This document shows, in pieces, positions 33,689 to 42,772 of a stretch of 64,000 bases of DNA. The notes beneath the pieces were generated by a model. The model saw only the letters and a program-made list of their open reading frames with translations. It ran no database searches and had not been told where the DNA came from. Numbering within the stretch: the stretch's first letter is position 1; each line of letters starts with the position of its first letter. The position numbers were made by a program, and so were the translations under genes. The stretch comes from CAZFDT01 sp964518335 (GTDB lineage: Bacteria > Planctomycetota > Phycisphaerae > Phycisphaerales > Phycisphaeraceae). The stretch is taken from assembly GCA_964518335.1 (NCBI GenBank), contig CAZFDT010000004.1, forward strand, positions 1-64,000. Reading direction: 5' to 3'.

Positions 33689-35158
33689 ATGCGGCAAGTG
33701 CGAGTCATGACGTGGTGCGCGGTGGTGACGATGTCGCTCGTCGCCGTCCGTGCGGACACTCCGGGGGTGAAACTTTCGGGGCCGAAGCTTCCGGGGGCGA
33801 AACTTCCGGGGGGGGCGATGGCGTTTGTGGAGATGGATCCGAGTGGGTTTGGGCCGACGACGGCGTGGTTGGCGTCCATGCTGCGCACGCTCGACGCCGC
33901 GGGCGTGGTGCGGGCGGAGGACCGCGGCGTGGCCGACACGCTGTTGGCGGCGACGATCCTGGGGTCCTATCCCCACACCATCGCCCTGCTCGATCTGAAG
34001 GCCCAGCGTTTCGTGCCCGGCAAGGTCGAGATCGACAAGCTGCAGGCGGTGCTGGTGCTCGACGCGCCCGGGCGCAGCCCGGACCTGCTGCGCACCCTGC
34101 GGACGATCCTGCTGCACTACGGCACGGCCGACATGCGACAGCAGACGACGATCGATCTGCCCGGCGGCCGGCAGGCGGTGCGCTATCGACTGGCCGACTG
34201 GCCGGCGTGGATGGCTCTGGAGTGGACGGCCGACGCGCGCACGTTCGTGCTGGGCATTGGCGAGGGGTCACTGCAGCAGTGGCACGACCGCGATGGAGGC
34301 GACGACGCCCACGTCGCGGCGCACGTTGCGGCCATGGCGCACCTGCCGGCGGGGGACGCCACCCGGCCGCGGATGCTGCGCGGGTTCGCCGACCTGCTGC
34401 GGCTGCGCGCGGCGGCGCCCACGCTGTTTCGCACCGGCCGCCTCACCCCCATGCTCGACGCGCTGGGGCTCGACGACGCCGACCGCGTCATGCTCCAGGC
34501 CCGATGGAAGGACAGCTTCCTCGTGCTGGCGGGCACGGCCCAGCGCGGCGATCGGACGACCGCCGCGGCACTGTCGCTGGACCACTGGCCCGACGACGCC
34601 GGCGTGCCCATGCCCCCGGGCGCCTTCCACCTCGTCGCTCCGATGGACGGCCCGATCGTCGCGCGGCGGCTCAACGCCCTCATCCGCATGATGCGCAACG
34701 ACGACGACTGGGACGACTACGACCGCTTCGTGGCCACGCACTACGGCGACGAGCTCGACAGACTCACCGACCACGTCGCCCGCTATCGCCCGCTGCTGCT
34801 GGTGAGCGACCACCCCAAGGCGTGGCTGCCCGTGCCGGGGACGGCCACGGCGTATCTGGTCCTGCGTGAGGACGCCGCGGCGGAGATGGCTGCCGGTGAG
34901 CTGCAAATGCTGCTGGCGCCGGCCGTCCGCACGCCCGACGACCCGCCCGACGCCGTGGCCATCGTCACCGATCCCGCCACCGGGGTGCAGTGGCTCGACT
35001 CACCGATGCGCAGCCTGTTCAAGTCGCCCGCATGGGGTTGGCATCACCGGGTGCTCATCGCCAGCTATAGTCCCCTGGCGGTGCTGGAGAACCAGCGTTG
35101 GCTCGGCGACGGCGCTGCCCAGGCGAGGATCGGCGCCCATGCAGGGCGCCAGCCGTGA
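33689..35158 (+). CDS. Secreted protein of unknown function with KLPG repeats
   Basis: A 489-residue protein with a signal peptide (MTWCAVVTMSLVAVRA) and a short repeat, KLSGPKLPGAKLPGG, encoded by three 18-bp units at about 33767-33823. The body is mixed alpha/beta with no motif I recognise and one WDDYDRF acidic stretch. TATGAT at 33674-33679 stands 9 nt before the ATG without a Shine-Dalgarno. A DUF3352-like envelope protein is possible but not demonstrable. Confidence 0.6.
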   Translation: MRQVRVMTWCAVVTMSLVAVRADTPGVKLSGPKLPGAKLPGGAMAFVEMDPSGFGPTTAWLASMLRTLDAAGVVRAEDRGVADTLLAATILGSYPHTIALLDLKAQRFVPGKVEIDKLQAVLVLDAPGRSPDLLRTLRTILLHYGTADMRQQTTIDLPGGRQAVRYRLADWPAWMALEWTADARTFVLGIGEGSLQQWHDRDGGDDAHVAAHVAAMAHLPAGDATRPRMLRGFADLLRLRAAAPTLFRTGRLTPMLDALGLDDADRVMLQARWKDSFLVLAGTAQRGDRTTAAALSLDHWPDDAGVPMPPGAFHLVAPMDGPIVARRLNALIRMMRNDDDWDDYDRFVATHYGDELDRLTDHVARYRPLLLVSDHPKAWLPVPGTATAYLVLREDAAAEMAAGELQMLLAPAVRTPDDPPDAVAIVTDPATGVQWLDSPMRSLFKSPAWGWHHRVLIASYSPLAVLENQRWLGDGAAQARIGAHAGRQP

Positions 35159-35280
35159 CGCGATCGACCAGGGTCTGGCCTCGTCGCGTCTTGACGGTGC
35201 GGCGCAACACCGATACCGTCGCAGATTCAGGCGTCGGCCTGGGGGGCGACAGACACCGGGGAACGATCAGGAGACTTGAC

Positions 35281-36711
35281 ATGATGAGGACATGGATTCG
35301 TCGGCCGGTGATATGCGGGGCCATGGCGCTGGTCGCGGCGATCGCCGCTGTGGCGACGGCGCAGGACGTGCCGTTCGTCGGCGTGGTGGAGCAGGACAAT
35401 GTCGAGGTGCGGGCCGGCGCGGGGCGGGCGTACTACCTCGTGGGCACGCTGCGCAAGGGTCAGAAGGTCCAGGTGGACAAGATCATCTTCGGCTGGCCCC
35501 AGATCGTGGCGCCCGACGGGACGTACAGCTTCGTCTCCAAGGCGTTCATCGACGCCAAGGGCGATGGTAAGAGCGGCATCGTCAACACCGATCGCACGGC
35601 CGTCAAAGCCGCCGCCATCACCGGGTCCAACGACTCGTATCGCCAGCAGGTGTATCTGATGAAGGGCGACACGGTGGAGATCGTGGGCGAGGAGTTCGGC
35701 GTGTACAAGATTCGACCGCCGGTGGGTGCGTTTGTGTATGTCGCGCCGGGGACAGTTCGCCGTGCGACGGCGGCGGAGATCGAGCCGACGGCCGTGACGC
35801 CGCCGACGCCGCCGACCCCGCCGGGCACGGGCCACACGCCGCCGCAGCCCGGCCAGTCGATCGAGGACATGATTCGCCAGACGCCACCGACGCCACCGAC
35901 GCCGCCCGAGCCGACGCCCGGTGAGACGACGCAGCCGGAGCCGGACCCGGTCGAAGCGGTGACGCCGCCGACGCCACCGACCCCGCCCACGACGACAGGC
36001 ACGAGCACGGGTGCGGCCAAGGGCTTCGAGATCGAGCCGGTGTCCGATCGCGTCAAGCAGATCGACGCCCGGATGAAGGGTGCGATCGACCTGCCGCTGG
36101 AGCAGCAGCCGACGGATGAGCTGCTGGCCGACTATCAGGCGGCGCAGCTCGATCCGCAGTTGCCGCCGCTGGATCGGGAGATCGTCAAGTTCCGCATCGC
36201 CACGCTCAAGCGGAACAAGGCGCTGGCGGAAGGCCTGCGACAGTTGACCGATGCCAAGGCGCAGGCGCAGGCGGCGAAGGCGGCCGAGCGCGAGCCGCAG
36301 GAGATGACCGGGCCGGTGACGTACGCGGCGGTGGGGCAGTTGCTGGCCAGCAGCGTGTACGACGGCGTGACGCTGCCGCGGATGTACCGCATTGTCGCCC
36401 CCGGCGGCGGGCGCACCATCGCCTACATCCAGCCGGGCCAGGTCAGGAACGCCACGGCCACGCTGGGCAAGATCGTCGGCGTGGCGGGCCCGATGCGGTT
36501 CGACCCGGCGCTGAAGGCCAATGTGATCGACGCCAAGCGCGTGGATGTGCTGGAGAAGACCTCCGAGCCCAGCACTCCGGCCGCGACACCTTCGGCCGCC
36601 GACGAGTCCGATGCCGCCCTGGCCGTGCCCGAGCCGGAAGCGGCCCAGCCCGCGGCGACGCCCGCTCCCGTGGAGCCGGCGCTGGATGAGGCGCTGGACG
36701 TGGGCAAGTAA
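35281..36711 (+). CDS. Secreted SH3-like protein with Pro/Thr linkers
   Basis: A 476-residue protein with a signal peptide (residues 1-27, ending ATAQ) and an SH3b-like domain (about 30-100: VEQDNVEVRAGAGRAYYLVG, WPQIVAPDGTYSFV). A second SH3-like unit follows (about 100-165). Low-complexity linkers are rich in TPPTPPTPP (about 173-240). The C-terminal helical/beta region is of unknown type and its tail is acidic and Ala/Pro-rich. AGGAG lies 7 nt before ATG 35281. Bacterial SH3 domains often bind peptidoglycan, so an envelope role is likely. Confidence 0.65.
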   Translation: MMRTWIRRPVICGAMALVAAIAAVATAQDVPFVGVVEQDNVEVRAGAGRAYYLVGTLRKGQKVQVDKIIFGWPQIVAPDGTYSFVSKAFIDAKGDGKSGIVNTDRTAVKAAAITGSNDSYRQQVYLMKGDTVEIVGEEFGVYKIRPPVGAFVYVAPGTVRRATAAEIEPTAVTPPTPPTPPGTGHTPPQPGQSIEDMIRQTPPTPPTPPEPTPGETTQPEPDPVEAVTPPTPPTPPTTTGTSTGAAKGFEIEPVSDRVKQIDARMKGAIDLPLEQQPTDELLADYQAAQLDPQLPPLDREIVKFRIATLKRNKALAEGLRQLTDAKAQAQAAKAAEREPQEMTGPVTYAAVGQLLASSVYDGVTLPRMYRIVAPGGGRTIAYIQPGQVRNATATLGKIVGVAGPMRFDPALKANVIDAKRVDVLEKTSEPSTPAATPSAADESDAALAVPEPEAAQPAATPAPVEPALDEALDVGK

Positions 36712-36835
36712 TCGCCCTAATCGTTACGCCCGGCCGGTTATCGCGCCGCCCGCGAAGCCCGGAGTTAACTCATTTCCACCAACCGCCGATGCCCACGGTA
36801 GCACCCGCCAATGACGGCGGGACAGGGAGTTGACC

Positions 36836-37336
36836 GTGGCGCAAACGATCCGTCTTGGCGAGTTGATGGTCGAGGCCGGCGTGCTCAGCGAGCAGCAGGT
36901 CTTCGAGATCGTGCAGGCTCAGAAACAGCACCATCTGCCCTTCGGCGTGCTGGCCGAACGCATGTTCGATGTCACGCTCGAGTCGATCGAGCAGGCGTGG
37001 ATCGAGCAGTACCACCGCTTCACGGGGACGGTTGATCTCGACGATCAGCGCGTCGATGAGCAGGCGCTTCGGCTCATCAACCGTCGCCAGGCGTGGCAGT
37101 TCGAGGTGCTGCCGCTGCACTTCGAGCAGGGCGGCGAGCTGCTGATGGCCGCCAGCAAGAAGCGACTGGCGCGGGCCGTGACGTTCGCCGCCAGCCGCAT
37201 CGAGCACGTGGTCTATTTCCGCATCGCTGAGAGCCAGCAACTGCGCGCGTTTCTCCGCGAGCACTACCCGATGCCCGAGGTCAGCACGGAGCTGCTCGAA
37301 CGCGCACGAGAGCTGACCTGGAAGCAAACGGCGTAG
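36836..37336 (+). CDS. Stand-alone MshEN-domain protein
   Basis: A 166-residue protein whose first part, IRLGELMVEAGVLSEQQVFEIVQAQ, matches the c-di-GMP-binding MshEN motif (RLGxxL...Q) found at the N-terminus of type II/IV secretion ATPases. The remainder continues the GspE-N fold. There is no ATPase domain. The start is GTG 36836 with GGGAG 6 nt upstream; a TTG at 36830 overlaps that site. It may be a c-di-GMP-controlled partner of a pilus or secretion ATPase encoded elsewhere. Confidence 0.7.
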   Translation: MAQTIRLGELMVEAGVLSEQQVFEIVQAQKQHHLPFGVLAERMFDVTLESIEQAWIEQYHRFTGTVDLDDQRVDEQALRLINRRQAWQFEVLPLHFEQGGELLMAASKKRLARAVTFAASRIEHVVYFRIAESQQLRAFLREHYPMPEVSTELLERARELTWKQTA

Positions 37337-37468
37337 CGCCAACGCCCGCCGCTGCGTGCCTTCGCTCCGCGGCGCGGGCTCGACCCGCCATATTCACGCA
37401 TCGACGTTGATCGATGTTATCCTGTCGCCGACGGGTGGTGGTCACTCGATTCGCACAGGAGACACGTC

Positions 37469-38542
37469 ATGGAGTATCGCCTGCTCGGCCGCACCGGCGT
37501 GCGCGTCAGCCCGCTGTGCCTGGGTTGCATGATGTTCGGCGCGCCGGGCAAGACCAGCCTCGACGATTCGTGCGCCATCATCGACAAGGCCCTGGACGCC
37601 GGCATCAACTTCCTCGACACCGCCAACGTGTATTCCACCGGCGAGAGCGAGCGCGTCGTCGGCGAGGCCCTGCACCGCAACGGACACCGCGACTTCATCG
37701 TCCTGGCGACCAAGTGCCACGGCAACATGCACAAACCCCCGGAAGGTGAGCCGGCCACGCCTGCGCATCGAGCACAGGCCCTCCACGCCCGCCTCAACCC
37801 CAACCAGTGGGGCAACTCCCGACGCCAGATCATCGAGCAGTGCGAGGCGTCGCTGCGCCGGCTGCGCACCGATTACATCGACCTGCTGCAGTTGCACCGG
37901 CCGCACCCCGACTGCGCCATCGACGAGACGCTGCGCGCCTGCGATGACCTGGTGCGCAGCGGCAAAGTCCGCTACGCCGGCACCAGCACCTTCGCCGCGT
38001 GGCAGGTCGTCGAGTCGCTGTGGGTCAGCGAAAAGCTCGGGCTCAACCGCTTCGTCACGGAGCAGACGCCCTACAACCTGCTGGACCGCCGCATCGAGCG
38101 CGAGCTGATCCCGATGGCCCAGACGTATGGGCTGGGGCTGATCCCCTGGTCGCCCCTGGCCGGCGGATTCCTCACCGGCAAGTACGTCCGCCACGGCGAG
38201 CAGCCCGCCGACTCGCGCTTCGGCGACGGCAAGCACTTCCGCGCCGGCAAGCTGCTGGCCAACGATGCGGCCTTCGCCGTCGTCGATCAGCTCGCCGAGC
38301 TTGCCCGACAGAAGGGCTGCCCGATCAGCCAGCTCGCCCTGGCGTGGTGCGCCAGCCAGCCGGGCATCACCAGCCCGATCATCGGCCCACGCACCATGGC
38401 GCAGCTCGACGACAACCTCGCATCGCTGCAGTTGTCCATCACGGCCGACGACCGCAAGGCGATCGATGCGATCATCCCGCCCGGCACGCACGTGGCGGCG
38501 TTCTACGAGGCGTCGTTCGGCCCGCATCCGCACCGGGTCTAG
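37469..38542 (+). CDS. Aldo/keto reductase
   Basis: A 357-residue TIM-barrel NADPH-dependent oxidoreductase. The catalytic Asp and Tyr are in FLDTANVYSTGESE, the Lys in VLATKCHG, and the His in LLQLHRPHPD. The C-terminal nucleotide-binding segment is SPIIGPRTMAQLDDNL. It resembles the AKR11/12 (YajO/tas-like) branch. A good AGGAGA lies before the ATG. The physiological substrate is unknown. Confidence 0.9.
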   Translation: MEYRLLGRTGVRVSPLCLGCMMFGAPGKTSLDDSCAIIDKALDAGINFLDTANVYSTGESERVVGEALHRNGHRDFIVLATKCHGNMHKPPEGEPATPAHRAQALHARLNPNQWGNSRRQIIEQCEASLRRLRTDYIDLLQLHRPHPDCAIDETLRACDDLVRSGKVRYAGTSTFAAWQVVESLWVSEKLGLNRFVTEQTPYNLLDRRIERELIPMAQTYGLGLIPWSPLAGGFLTGKYVRHGEQPADSRFGDGKHFRAGKLLANDAAFAVVDQLAELARQKGCPISQLALAWCASQPGITSPIIGPRTMAQLDDNLASLQLSITADDRKAIDAIIPPGTHVAAFYEASFGPHPHRV

Positions 38543-38560
38543 CCGAAACACGCCTGCGGG

Positions 38561-38974
38561 TCAGCGTGGCAGCGCATCGAGCCACCGCTGCAGGAATGCC
38601 GCCGCCGCCAGGGCGTCGCGCCGACCCTTTTTCTGCCCGCGCGTCAGGCCCGTGCGGGCCATCTTCTCGTCGGCGTCGTCGCTGCTGTGGCGTTCGTCGG
38701 CCAGGTGGACCGGCAGCCCGAATCGCTGCTGCAGTTGCCCGGCGAACGCCCTGGCCCCTTTCGCCGCGCCCCCCTCGCTGCCGTCGGCGTTCAGCGGCAG
38801 ACCCACGACCAGCGCCCCGGGGCCGTGCTCGTCGATCGCCCGGCCGATCGTCTGCATACGCAGCTCGTCGCTGGCCGTCTCGATCACCTCCAGTGGCGAG
38901 GCGATGCGCAGCACGTCGTCGCCCACCGCCAGGCCGGTCCGCTTGAGCCCGAGATCGACGGCCAGGTAACGCAT
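38561..38974 (-). CDS. ruvX: Putative pre-16S rRNA nuclease/Holliday junction resolvase YqgF
   Basis: A 137-residue RNase H-fold protein: YLAVDLGLKRTGLAVGDD with the first catalytic Asp, LVVGLPLNADGSEG, and LADERHSS, then DALAAAAFLQRWL with the last Asp. YqgF matures 16S rRNA ends. It is last in the coupled minus-strand set that begins at 41731, five bases after the P-loop gene. Confidence 0.9.
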   Translation of the reverse strand: MRYLAVDLGLKRTGLAVGDDVLRIASPLEVIETASDELRMQTIGRAIDEHGPGALVVGLPLNADGSEGGAAKGARAFAGQLQQRFGLPVHLADERHSSDDADEKMARTGLTRGQKKGRRDALAAAAFLQRWLDALPR

Positions 38975-38979
38975 CGCGT

Positions 38980-39540
38980 TCAGCTCGACGCCAGGTACAG
39001 CCGGCGGAACACCGCGTGCAGATTGCCGCGGTGTTGACGCCAGAGCGATTCAGTCAGGTGAGGGTACGACGTGGGGGGCGCGCCGCTCGCCAGTTCATCC
39101 AATAGCGATCGCAATAAAGCGGGGCTGGTGCGGCAGTCGATCAGCGTCGGCAGTCGCCCGGGGGCATGTGCGGTGATAATGACCATACCCGCCGCTCGCG
39201 TGGCATGCTCGAACCGCCGCCACGCCCACGGTCCCATCAACCCGGCACTATCCAGGAGCACCGCGTCGTGCGGCCGCAGGTCGTCCGTCAGCGAATGTGG
39301 GATGCGGCGGTCGGCCTGCGTCAGCCGGTGATGGCGGACGCGCATGCCGCGCTGGTCCAGTGCAGCATCGAGGTCGCGCATGAGCGTGGTCTTGCCCGAG
39401 CCGTGCGGCCCGACGATCGCGCCCCGCCCCCGGAAATGACCAAGGCGATGCAACAGCGACGCCATGTCGTCGCCTTCGGGAAAGCGGAACGGCATCGCTT
39501 CGATGCGCTCGGATCGGAATGGGTTCTCACGGGCTTTCAT
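38980..39540 (-). CDS. Small P-loop ATPase of unknown role
   Basis: A 186-residue protein with Walker A GPHGSGKTT near residue 43 and a Walker B-like DAVLLDSAGL near residue 93. RSERIEAMPFRFPEGDDMASLLHRL at the N-terminus resembles the docking part of AAA-type ATPases, but the C-terminal lid is short. The start overlaps the previous stop by four bases (ATGA). I do not know this family; context ties it to the arrestin-like and DUF3592 proteins. Confidence 0.6.
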   Translation of the reverse strand: MKARENPFRSERIEAMPFRFPEGDDMASLLHRLGHFRGRGAIVGPHGSGKTTLMRDLDAALDQRGMRVRHHRLTQADRRIPHSLTDDLRPHDAVLLDSAGLMGPWAWRRFEHATRAAGMVIITAHAPGRLPTLIDCRTSPALLRSLLDELASGAPPTSYPHLTESLWRQHRGNLHAVFRRLYLASS

Positions 39541-39905
39541 GTTGCACTTGCTGTCAGGTCCACTTCGCGTCCGCCGGGCGACACCACCAGGTCAAGCCGC
39601 GCCACCTCGCCGTCCACCACCAGTTCCAGCGCCCACAGCACCGATACGAGCTTGCCACTGAAGCTGAACGGCCCGCCCGGAAGCTGAAAGTCGAACAGCG
39701 GCGCGTCCACCTTCGCCGGGCGGTCCCACCGCTGCGTCGCCACGATGCGCGTGTCCTGCGTGCCGCGGCCCTGCGTGTACCAGAACAGCCGCAACTCCGC
39801 CTGGCGCGGCGCCTCGGCCAGCTCCCAGCCGACAAAGCCCGTCACCTTGTCGCCGGGGCGGTAGGTCGTCTGATGCTCGTGCGTCTCGATCGTGAGCCGC
39901 GCCAT
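39537..39905 (-). CDS. Arrestin-like beta-sandwich protein
   Basis: A 122-residue all-beta protein, IETHEHQTTYRPGDKVTGFVGWEL, followed by alternating strands and LVSVLWALELVVDGEVARLDLVV. The YRPGDKVTG-x-V turn and the late V-x-W-x-L-x-V strand are typical of arrestin/Spo0M-like folds. It resembles the C-terminal domain of the upstream membrane protein. Its ATG overlaps the upstream TGA by one base, and its stop overlaps the ATPase start by four. Confidence 0.55.
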   Translation of the reverse strand: MARLTIETHEHQTTYRPGDKVTGFVGWELAEAPRQAELRLFWYTQGRGTQDTRIVATQRWDRPAKVDAPLFDFQLPGGPFSFSGKLVSVLWALELVVDGEVARLDLVVSPGGREVDLTASAT

Positions 39906-41731
39906 CACGCCTCCTCCGCGGGCAGCACCGCGATGTCGAACGTCTCGCTCACGTCCGGCCACAGCCGAATCTCACCGTGGACGCGCACCCGCCACACGAT
40001 CTGGTTGTTGTTGCTCTTGAACGAGTGGATCGTGTCCGCCGGTATCTTCACCGACGTGCGACCCGACATCGGCTGGCCCCGATCGCGATCGGCCTGCGCG
40101 ATGGGCAGGCTGACGAACACGTGCTCGTCCGTCGTCGTGTCCGTGCCACGGCGATACGTCGCACGCTCGGCGCCTTCGAGCGTCAAGGTCAACTGTCGCA
40201 CGCGATCGACCTTGCCCAGCAGCTCCCACGACACGTCCAGCACGCCACCCAGCGGCACGACCGCCCGCCCCAGCGCCACCTTCGGCAGCGGGTTGAACAT
40301 CTTCAGCAGCATGTACACAAACCCCGCCGGCACCGCCAGACCCACCAGCACGAAAGGCACAGCGAACAGCGTCAGGAAGAGCGGGAAAATCAGGTCCAGC
40401 CCCGTCGGCCCGTCGCGCCAACCCTCCACGACCTGGCGCACCAACAGCATCCACGTGATCCCGTTCCAGAACGCCCCGAAAATCAGCAGGAAAATCGCCC
40501 CGCCCAACGCCGAGCGCCGCTTGGCGCGAAACACCGCCGGCTGGTCGAGGTTCAAGGGCGGCAACCAGTCCTCGGCGGCCACGCGGCGTCGGGCGGCGAT
40601 CGGTTCGGACGACCGCACCAGTGGCACGGGATCGGCCATCGTCCCGGGGCCGGGTCGGCGTGAGGCGATGGACTGGGTCAAGGTCAACGGATCGCGCCCC
40701 GCGCGACTGCGTCGCAGCGACACGAGCGCCGCCGTGCCCGCACCCAGGCCGAAGATGACGAACGCCAGTGGGATCAGCCCCGCCCACATCATGCCCGTCC
40801 ACCCGCGGTGCAGCACCGCCTCGAAGGGATCGGCGGGGTTGACGTAACACGTGTGCTGCGAGCCGACGGGGTATTGCTGGACGATCGCCTGCTTGCCGGA
40901 GTGCCCGCTGGACGAGCCGCTGCCGAAGCTGTAGCGATTGGAGCGGTAGGTGACGTGCTGATAGTCGTAGGCGAAGAGGATATCGACGCTGTAGGTGGTG
41001 CCGTCGTCGCTGTCGTGGGACTGGACGGAGCTGGCGAGGATGGTGCAGGGGACGGCGGGCCAGTGTTGGGCCTGCTGCATGCGCACGAGGGGTCGGACGA
41101 AGAGTGGGTAGAGCAGTCCCAGGCCGATGAGGACGAACAGACTGCAGAACGCGACGCCGAACCAGGCGCCGCGTCCGGCGAGGCGGGCGCTGTCGGAGAT
41201 GGCCACGGGCCTGTCGTGCCGGCGTTGCGGCCGCCAGGTGAAGAAGAGCCCGCCGAACCCGACGCCCATGAACGGCAGGGCGAACAGCGACAGGAACGCG
41301 CCGCTGTAGGACGGCAACTGCAGCGTCGCCTCGGCGGGATTGTCGGGATTGACAAAGCACACCCCCTGCGCGCCGACCGGGTGGCGGTGGGCCAGGCGCT
41401 GGACCTCGGCGGCGTCATCGCTGCCGTCGTAGTCGGGCACGACCGTCGTGGACCGGTGCGGCTCGGCGCCGCCGACGGTGTAACTGTAGCGAACCTCGAA
41501 ATAGTGGCGATGCTTGTCGGCGTCGTGCCGCGTGCTGCTGGCTTCGATGGTGCAGGTCGTGGGCGTCCAGCCGCGCACGGCCCGCGTCTGCAGCACCTGC
41601 ATGAACCCGAACGAAAAAAAGAGCGACCCCATCCCGGCAAACAGCAGAAAAAACACCGTCATGGCGATGCGATTGCCCGCGCCGGCCTTGCCGCCGGATC
41701 GGCTGCGAAACGTGAAGGTCATGCGCGCCAT
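39905..41731 (-). CDS. Tandem DUF3592 membrane protein with arrestin-like C-terminal domain
   Basis: A 608-residue protein. Two DUF3592 units (about residues 20-170 and 185-330) each have a membrane helix, an extracytoplasmic beta region, the closing CFVNPDNPAEATL or CYVNPADPFEAVL motif, and another helix. Two more hydrophobic segments lie near 400-465. The last 130 residues form a beta-rich domain (VPLGGVLDVSWELLGK to IVWRVRVHGEIRLWPDVSE) similar to the small arrestin-like protein encoded next. It is first in a four-gene coupled set. Function unknown. Confidence 0.65.
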   Translation of the reverse strand: MARMTFTFRSRSGGKAGAGNRIAMTVFFLLFAGMGSLFFSFGFMQVLQTRAVRGWTPTTCTIEASSTRHDADKHRHYFEVRYSYTVGGAEPHRSTTVVPDYDGSDDAAEVQRLAHRHPVGAQGVCFVNPDNPAEATLQLPSYSGAFLSLFALPFMGVGFGGLFFTWRPQRRHDRPVAISDSARLAGRGAWFGVAFCSLFVLIGLGLLYPLFVRPLVRMQQAQHWPAVPCTILASSVQSHDSDDGTTYSVDILFAYDYQHVTYRSNRYSFGSGSSSGHSGKQAIVQQYPVGSQHTCYVNPADPFEAVLHRGWTGMMWAGLIPLAFVIFGLGAGTAALVSLRRSRAGRDPLTLTQSIASRRPGPGTMADPVPLVRSSEPIAARRRVAAEDWLPPLNLDQPAVFRAKRRSALGGAIFLLIFGAFWNGITWMLLVRQVVEGWRDGPTGLDLIFPLFLTLFAVPFVLVGLAVPAGFVYMLLKMFNPLPKVALGRAVVPLGGVLDVSWELLGKVDRVRQLTLTLEGAERATYRRGTDTTTDEHVFVSLPIAQADRDRGQPMSGRTSVKIPADTIHSFKSNNNQIVWRVRVHGEIRLWPDVSETFDIAVLPAEEA

Positions 41732-41749
41732 CGTTATTTCCAGATGTCA

Positions 41750-42772
41750 TCACGCACCATGGCCGGCAGTCAATGGCAGCCCCAGCACTTCCAACAGGCG
41801 ACTCTTGAACTCATCCCAGTCAACGCCATCACGAGCCAATACATGGGCCACCTCGAACCAGGATGTCGTTGTGGGTGACTCCTCGCGTAACCGCGTCTTG
41901 TCCAGACCCTGCATAGCGATGATTGTCCAGAAGTCGCGGTAGTCCTTTCGCTTGGCTTTTTGGTGTGATTTCTCAGCCTCCCCGGCGCGATTGTGCGCGT
42001 TGCTGCTGTCCGTGCCGCCCTTGATCTCGATAGCGACCTTCGATCTGAGGCCCGTGACCATGTTTTCCCGGATACACACGTCGGGGTCCGCCGCCAGTTC
42101 GATCCACAGCTCGCGATTTGCGGGGTTCCGCAGGGTCAACTGCGTCGCAGTTCGAGACACCACGAAAGGCGCAACCAACTCGGCGATGGCCAGAAACACG
42201 TCCGCAGTGGCCTGTTTGCCGATGGTGACATTGTTGGCCCCCTGAAATTGGGAGCCAAGTGTCAGCAGTTGAAGCTCTGACACATCGCGGTCGGTAATTC
42301 GGGGGTTCAGTTCCGCGATAAGCTCCGCCAGTCGTTCGCCCATGGCTCTGCAGAAGTCCGTTAGGCGAGCTTCGGTGGACGGCGTGATAAGCCCGCTTGC
42401 TTCCACGCGATGAAACGGCCCAAGACCGGTGTTGCTGCGATAAAACTGCTTCTGAGAAATACCACTGAGCAGCCGGTAATAACCCACCAGCGTTGGCCGC
42501 GATCGGATGACCAGGGGAATGGGGAACACATATTCGTCACGGACACCAGCGGAGGCCAGCAACCGACGTGCGCCGGCGGGCGCGTAACGGGAAAGTTCCT
42601 TCCCGATGAGGTCCGGTTCCAGATCTTTCAATGTGGCAGCCAGCGCATCGCGGAGCCAGGTATTTCTCGCAGCGAGTAGTAACTGGCGAAACGCCACCTG
42701 GCGGTTCAATCGTGGGATCACGATGGCCTTAAGCGATTTGGAGGGGTGTGGCATGGAGTCGGTCCTCAGCAA
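41750..42772 (-). CDS. Type II restriction endonuclease, XcyI-like
   Basis: A 340-residue protein resembling the XcyI family (RE_XcyI; known members cut CCCGGG): IVIRSRPTLVGYYRLLSGIS with SQKQFY, then FQGANNVTIGKQAT. A PD-(D/E)XK-like active site is present (AADPDVCIRE, then VAIEIKGGTDSS). Family call from memory of the pattern, so moderate confidence. It overlaps the 3' end of the methylase gene by 44 bases (or 26 if ATG 42754 is used). The region looks lower in G+C than its surroundings, suggesting acquisition. Confidence 0.65.
   Translation of the reverse strand: MLRTDSMPHPSKSLKAIVIPRLNRQVAFRQLLLAARNTWLRDALAATLKDLEPDLIGKELSRYAPAGARRLLASAGVRDEYVFPIPLVIRSRPTLVGYYRLLSGISQKQFYRSNTGLGPFHRVEASGLITPSTEARLTDFCRAMGERLAELIAELNPRITDRDVSELQLLTLGSQFQGANNVTIGKQATADVFLAIAELVAPFVVSRTATQLTLRNPANRELWIELAADPDVCIRENMVTGLRSKVAIEIKGGTDSSNAHNRAGEAEKSHQKAKRKDYRDFWTIIAMQGLDKTRLREESPTTTSWFEVAHVLARDGVDWDEFKSRLLEVLGLPLTAGHGA

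Noticed and set aside
35790..35995. Short tandem repeats resembling a CRISPR or satellite array
   Set aside because: The periodicity is codon-based and encodes Thr-Pro-Pro linkers in frame within a secreted protein; there are no unique spacers.
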